Source: Ciona intestinalis
Taxonomy: Eukaryota > Chordata > Ascidiacea > Phlebobranchia > Cionidae
DNA: 64,000 nucleotides
NCBI RefSeq assembly: GCF_000224145.3
Contig: NW_004190425.2
Span: forward strand, 38,070 to 102,069
Reading direction: 5' to 3'
The notes under the pieces are model-generated. The model was not told the origin of the DNA and made no database searches. It saw nothing but the letters and a program-made list of their open reading frames with translations. Below, in pieces: positions 57,681 through 64,000 of this stretch; position 1 is the stretch's first letter; each line of letters starts with the position of its first letter. The position numbers and the translations under genes were made by a program.

Positions 57681-58825
57681 TTCTTCTAACTACCAAAAAT
57701 ATGCATTTTTCTTATATCTACTGTAATATTTTGGATAAATTGGCGTTAAATTTGCCGTTGACGTAGAAATGTATTGAACTACTCGGTGTTTATACGACTC
57801 TGCATTAGAATGTCCTTCCCATCATGGGATTTAAGAAGCGAGCAACGCAGCAAGTAATGAGAAAGAGAAAGGTATGCGACAGAAAAAGGAAACCGAGATT
57901 GGTCACTTCATTCAAAGATTGAATTTCAGTTATTCGTTGTTAGAATTCGTCCAGCGGTTTTGTTGTGGCATCTTGCTTTGAATTATGTATTTATAAACAT
58001 GATAGTTTTAGGTTAAAGCATCATTTGTTAAGTTGTTTATATTAAGATTTGGAAACATTTTCGACTGAAGGTGATTGGTTATTTGGTTAAGATGTCCAGT
58101 AATTTAGAGAGAGAAATTTCGCCAAGCATGTTTGATTTCCGGAATTGAAACGTTTGGCCTTGTTTGGTGATAGTTGTTGGATATTCTTCGTGTATACACA
58201 TACATTCAATGTATTTACTAAATAAGTCTTTGAGTATGTAGTAAAGCACAATGCAATGACCATGTATTGTCAAATTTTATGCTTGTTCTTAGTTTTAGTT
58301 TTATAATGCTATACCACTAACCACTACCACTATAATATTAAGTACTTTATATGTTGTATATAATTATTTCTATTATTCCATACAGCATTTCTTAATACGT
58401 ATACTACAAGCCTTGATAATGACAGCAGATTAGTGTGTTTACATGAACACCAAGCAATTCAGAAGGAAAATATAATTGAACAAAAAACCAGAGGTGATCC
58501 TAGAATCACAGATTTTCTAGCGGCCATTTTAAATACCTTCTATTTTTCCCACCAACCTATTTTTTGGTTTTTTTCCTAACTAGCCCCCAGCGTACGGATT
58601 CTAGTTATTGGTTTCAATGTTTTGTACGTAGAAGTTAAGAAAAATGTTTTTTGAATTTTTTTTTTTCTTTCTTTTGATTAAATATGACCTTTGTATAAAT
58701 CAAAAAAGGATATGTTATTATGTATTTTAAAACTGCTCTTATACTGTTACTGCGGATTTTCTAAAAATTTTGTATAGCAAATAACTGAAAGAAGACACAG
58801 TTTTACATTATTTGTTGTATTTCAG
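57681..58825. other. Upstream flank of receptor kinase gene
   Basis: The signal-peptide exon and promoter of the receptor kinase should lie here or further upstream, but no convincing exon was found. The hydrophobic frame starting MYCQILCLFLVLVL near 58261 ends in a stop with no donor. Confidence 0.45.
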
Positions 58826-61800
58826 CACTAACATGTTACTGTGGTGGCTCACGAGAAAACCCATATTGTGAAAGAAATGTATTTAACTGCACTGTGCCAG
58901 AAGGTGTTTGTTATGCCATGACGGAAGTTCTACCTATTTCAAAAAATGTAAAACAAGTGTTTAGTGTAAATTTGTTAAAGCAACAACAGTTGTGCTTCAA
59001 TGCAGTCATTGTTATTGTGATGATGTTTTTTAAAACATAAATTTTAGGGTTTATATTTACATTGAAGAATAATATTAAAGTACTGGGTAAAGGAAAATAG
59101 ATCTAAATTAAATTATTTATTTTTTCCTCTTAATCATTTGTTTATAATACAGCAAACGCTGTTTAATTCCTTGCTAAATAGTAAAAGAAACTTTTATGTC
59201 AATTGCCAATTACCCTTTGCCTTACATTACCCTTTATCCCAATAGAGCAGATATTAAAATATATGCCAACAACAGCAAATTTTATATTTCCTTTTTTTAA
59301 TTCTTGCAGATTTTGACTCAAAGAGGATGTTTTAGAAAAAACAGATTGGTGCCATACAACCGACCATTTGTATGTGAACCAGTCAATAAATCCAACCATC
59401 AAGTCATATGTTGCAAAACAGACTTCTGTAACCATCCTGAAGCAATGGAAGCACCAACATTGCCCACAACAACTGCCAGCATTCAAACTAATCAAGGTAA
59501 CTAATATAAAAAAGGGTATTTATATGATATGACTATGTTATAATTATACATATACTAAAGAATATGGTAATGGAAATAATCATAAAATGGCAAACTACAG
59601 ATAAAGAAAGTATTTTGCTAGTCCAATGGCGCAACTGATAAAAAACTTATTGTTCCCATTTCTAAAAATTATAAACCAAACATAATGCTGTGCTGTCTTT
59701 CTTTATGGTAGCATAGTTAGGTCATGTATATATATATAATATATAGCATTTTTTTTCTTGACACTAACAAAATAGACATCCATTAAGTTCATACTGTTTT
59801 ATAAAAATGTTTTAATAATCTAATATGCAGACGCAGTATAAATATTTTGTTTTCCTGGACATTTAACTTCCCATAACACTTATGCATTGAAGACAGGTTT
59901 AGTTACATGAGCATCAGTTACCCAGAGAGTTTTATTTTAAATAAACTTAATTTAATATTGCTTTAAATTGATTGTGGTCGTTTTTATTAAGTGTCTTTCT
60001 AAAGGTAAAATAAAAGGCAAATACACGTTTCAGCATGCAACTCTTTATTATAAATGTGCGTGTAATAAACATAATTTATTTTAATGATTAACTGTGTTAC
60101 ATTAAAAGTAAACTTTACCGTTTCACGAATTCATGTCACTCTGTTTTTTTCGTGGTTGTAAACCCCTTCAACGATACTGTGTGCTTTGGTCTGACACGAT
60201 TGCCGAACATTTAGGTCGCACAACCGGGTTACTGGGCTAAGATCTTGCTTGATTTAATGGAATCGCAAATGTTTAGCTATCTACACGCACAGCGGAGTTT
60301 TTACTTTCAAGATGTAATGTCACTGTGTGCGAATTTGCCAAGTAAACGGGGAAGCATGAAATGTTAATTATTGGTCTATTTCCTTTTGAAATAATGCGCA
60401 TAAAACACGAACCAACTTAAGTAACATATGACATCACTACATAGGGAAGTATTGCTACGATAATAAAGCTTAACAGAAGGATATGCGGCCCACTTCTATT
60501 CGGGTGTATTCGGCCACGAAATTTAAATCCCTTGCCGCGAATAAATATTACGGCGACATCTGGCATGCATGAGTGCATAAGTCGGCGAAACAATTCCACG
60601 TTGTCTACGGCGTCGTTCCTTTGTTGTTTCCATTTCGATTGTTACATCATAATCGTTCCTTGTTCATCGTGCGATTTTCGGCGCCACGATTGCAATTGAT
60701 CTTAGTGGATTAGTCTCCGTGAGAAAATCTTCTCGATTTTACGATCACTTTATATTTCCTCAAAGAATTGTAGTCAGAGTTAATATTATTACGTCATAGT
60801 GGTAAGCCAGGCGTGAAATTAACACCAATTACTTTAATCGGGCGTATAGGGCAATAATTATCATTGTTTATATAAAAAGCGAATGTCTTATTCAACACAA
60901 GCAGTAATTTAGACGAATTGCGACGGCTCCATTTTCCCTTATTGTGTGACGTCACTTACATGTAAAATACCTATTTACAATGTCTCAAAATATGCGGCTA
61001 CTTTCACGATTTGAAACAACGTGATATGTCCAATACTACGTAGCACACGTATGTGATCACTCATTTGCATTTATATAATGAACTAAATAAATAATTGCGT
61101 TGTCTCACGAGTAAGTGATGGCACTTTTTCAACATACCAATGCAACAACATTTTAATATTATAAAGACATTTATTATTATATGGGTTAAATTTTATATAT
61201 ACCTATATATATATATATATATATGTACATTAATATATATATATTTTAACAGCAACAATTTGTTTGTGTTGTTGTTATTTAAGCGACTTTTTTCACATTT
61301 TTCAACTGTTTACTCTATTGTTTATTCCATTCTCTTTTTCACAGATCAACTGTCAACAACATTAATCGTTTTATTATCAGGTAAGCTGCTTTTTTTTAAG
61401 CAACTTACAATAGTTAACACTGTGTTTTTTATCGCAGTTGGCGGGTTCTTGTTGATGGCAATGCTTGTTCTTGTTGCGGTTTTCTATAAAAAGCAACACA
61501 GCAAGAGAAATGACCCATTGGTGGAAAGCCAGAATTCAAGCCTACCAGACACTAACATGCAAGGTCTTTATGTGTTCATTGCTTTAAATAACTGTCAGTA
61601 ATAGCTTAACAATGTCATTTACCCTGGAAAGACAACACTTTTTTATGACACGCATATCATAAAACTTGCCATAGATGCATTACTTCTAACTCTAACAACT
61701 TTTTGTTTTACTTTTTAGTGTTTATACATTACCCAAAGTTTATTTAAAGAAATATGATTGAAACTTACAATTGAGTTTACAAATTAAATTGAATTTTAAT

Positions 61801-64000
61801 TCATACAACCCACAAGATCTCTTGGACGACAAGGACTTCTCTACTACTGGTTCAGGTTCAGGATTGCCATTACTTGTCCATCGAACTATTGCTCGACAAA
61901 TTCAACTACAAGAAGTTATTGGAAAGGGAAGGTGAGCAGGATGCTTTTTTTAAATATTATATGCGGGATTCTGTAAGCAGAAATAAAATTAACATTTTTA
62001 ACTATACCGAAAAAGCAAAATATATTCTGTGAAAATTTTAGGAAATTAAAAGGGGATCGCCAGTAAAAATGTAGGAAGCCTAGCACCATAATTTGAACGC
62101 TTTGTACTAGCTAAGCTTTGAATGAAATATTAATATATGACACTAATGGCAGGTATGGTGAGGTGTTTCGTGGTAAATGGAGGGGTGAAGACGTCGCGGT
62201 AAAGAAGTTTGTGACTCGCGATGAGAGATCCTGGGCAAGGGAGGCAGAGATTTATCAAACCATCATGTTACGACATGAGAATATACTCGGATTCATTGCT
62301 GCAGATAACAAAGGTAGGAAGCAAAATGCTGCTGGTGTTCGTGTGTCAAAACCACAACCTGACATAGGACAACCACATTATATTACAAGCTGTTTGTATA
62401 GGGTTCAACACAGATATGAAAGATTGGCTTATTGACAGTCAGCAGAAACTATATGCAGTTTATAACAAAAACAGAACATTTTAAGATTATAGTTTGCAGA
62501 ACAAATAAAACAACCTTTATATATACAATTGAACAAACAAACTTTTGGTTTCGATATCAAGGTGCATATAGTTTCTGCAAACACACCAGTTTCATTGGTA
62601 AATGTTATTATTATATTTAACTTCACAATATCATCTATGAGTAAGTTATTACTATATTACTTCATGTAAACAAATTGTTTATTACAATATTAGATGTTGG
62701 GACATGGACTGAACTATGGTTGATATCGGAATACCACGAGAATGGATCTTTGTTCGATTATCTTGGTGAAACACGTGTGGATGTTGGTGCCATGCTTAAG
62801 TTATGCAGCTCCATTGCTAGTGGGTTGGCTCATTTGCATAATGAGATTGTTGGTACTTTAGGTAAGCTGACTGTGGTGTATAGATGGTAGTAGTAAACTA
62901 TAGGATGGTCATGGTCAGTTTTAAGTATTTATTCTAAACAACTTTGTCCTGGTTTTGTTTAAATGAGGTTGCTTTTTACTGTATTTTTAAGTTTTTACAT
63001 AAAAAGGTTAAGGTACATTTAAAAGCAAAAACCTTCCAATTGGCTGTAAAAACATATTTTAGTTACGTTAACAAACATTTTACAGAGTTTGAGTAAATTA
63101 TTATTTACTTTATGACAGGAAAACCCCCAATAGCTCATTGTGATTTAAAGTCAAAGAATATTTTGGTGAAAAAAAATGGTGAATGTGCAATTGCTGATCT
63201 TGGGTTGGCGGTCAGACATGATTCAAGCACCGACACTATTGACATTCCTCCTAATAACAGGGTGGGAACCAAAAGGTGAGATTCGTGGTTAGTTGTATTT
63301 AGTGATCCTAAATCATGTAGAAGATTATTTAATATTAGTTTCTCTTCAATATGGGTGAGGTCATAAGGCAAGACATAGGTTTTTGGATTGTCTTGGCCCA
63401 TTACGTTACCTCAATATTAGTTTAGTATTGATTATAATTCCTTGTGATTTTTGATCCAGTAGTGGTTAAGTGTTTTTAATCAAATAATTCGATATAATAG
63501 TAACAAAGTTTTTTTTTCATAGTTTCCAACCACTATATTAGCTGCTTGGTATTAACTTTTTATCACATACTTAGCACATCGCATAATTAGTGTTTTATGA
63601 ACTGCACTTGTTTAGATACATGGCACCTGAGATACTGGATGACACATTAAACATGTTACATTTTGACTCTTTCAAACGTGCGGATATATATTCACTGGGA
63701 CTTGTGCTGTGGGAGATTGGTCGCAGATGTAGCATTGGAGGTAAAAAGTGGTTTCTTATCTTTACAAGGATGATTAAAGTTTAAATAAACTTTGGCAGCA
63801 ATGTGTGTTTCTTATCTGCGAGTCGTTCTACCCTATGGTATTTTACAAATTTACTGAAATATTTGTAACTATCCAGGTCAGAATCTTGATTACCAACTTC
63901 CATATTACAACATGGTACCTGATGATCCAACAATTGAACAAATGAGAGTCGTTGTGTGTGAGAAGATGTTTAGACCACAGAAGGAAGCAACATGGCATAA
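58826..64000 (+). CDS. TGFBR1-like: TGF-beta/activin type I receptor serine/threonine kinase, partial
   Basis: Exons 58826-58947, 59310-59496, 61345-61380, 61438-61563, 61817-61931, 62153-62313, 62694-62861, 63119-63275, 63616-63740 and 63877 to the window end, all in phase. The signal-peptide exon and the kinase C-terminus are missing. The ectodomain has ten Cys (LTCYCGG to [10 protein letters not shown]) as in type I receptors. A helix ([13 protein letters not shown]) leads to the GS box TTGSGSGLP, which type II receptors phosphorylate. The kinase has GKGRYGEVF, the Lys in VAVKK, the loop [26 protein letters not shown] and YMAPE. The L45 loop sequence resembles ALK4/5/7, which act through SMAD2/3, more than the BMP branch. 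The catalytic loop reads AHCDLKSKN, with Cys where Arg is expected. The ligand cannot be told from sequence. Confidence 0.93.
61204..61246. repeat. (TA)n tract
   Basis: Two runs of alternating T and A within the intron before the transmembrane exon of the receptor kinase gene. Confidence 0.8.

Noticed and set aside
58261..58305. Signal-peptide exon for the receptor kinase (MYCQILCLFLVLVL)
   Set aside because: The frame ends in a stop and offers no donor leaving the one-base phase that exon 58826 needs.

Overview
The window looks like nuclear DNA of a tunicate, most likely a Ciona species. This is an inference. It rests on AT-rich sequence, small GT-AG introns, chordate-type gene families (a DPP4-like peptidase, an EMI plus four-FAS1 matrix protein of the TGFBI/periostin type, a TGF-beta type I receptor), many tRNA-derived SINE fragments and many short inverted-repeat elements ending near 'agtagggtgggg'. 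Two 50-base runs of N mark assembly gaps. Six gene models were assembled by hand from splice sites and reading phase. Five run from start to stop and their summed exon lengths are exact multiples of three. One of these, the FAS1 gene, has an unresolved start.

Layout. 1-5.7 kb is repeat-rich: a hAT-like MITE cluster, a 24-bp minisatellite, a 285-bp tandem array and long inverted-repeat elements with a nested SINE. A weak minus-strand exon pair may lie at 315-592. 6.2-7.2 kb and 10.7-12.1 kb hold two tandem plus-strand genes for small secreted glycoproteins of unknown function. 12.3-22.7 kb (minus) is a 22-exon DPP4/FAP-like membrane serine peptidase (797 aa). 24.2-27.25 kb (plus) is a five-exon single-pass membrane protein with a tyrosine-motif tail (287 aa). 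30.4-35.1 kb (plus) is an eight-exon divergent rhodopsin-like receptor (659 aa) with a hAT-like MITE at one splice site. 36.8-53.4 kb (minus) is an EMI-FAS1 matrix protein with a long basic N-terminal region. A tRNA-Pro(CGG) gene sits in one of its introns. 58.8-64.0 kb (plus) is a TGF-beta/activin type I receptor kinase, cut off by the window end and missing its signal-peptide exon.

The genes do not form an operon. The FAS1-type protein and the TGF-beta receptor belong to linked biology in vertebrates (TGFBI and periostin are TGF-beta-responsive), but the sequence gives no evidence of co-regulation here. The DPP4-like gene and the second secreted-protein gene converge tail to tail with only about 180 bases between their stop codons.

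The observations most worth following are: near-identical exons but unrelated introns in the secreted-protein pair, with an intron present in only one copy; a MITE whose target duplication contains a 5' splice site; a Cys in place of the Arg of the HRD motif in the receptor kinase; an unfamiliar transmembrane adaptor-like gene; and a strong excess of the palindrome TGACGTCA.
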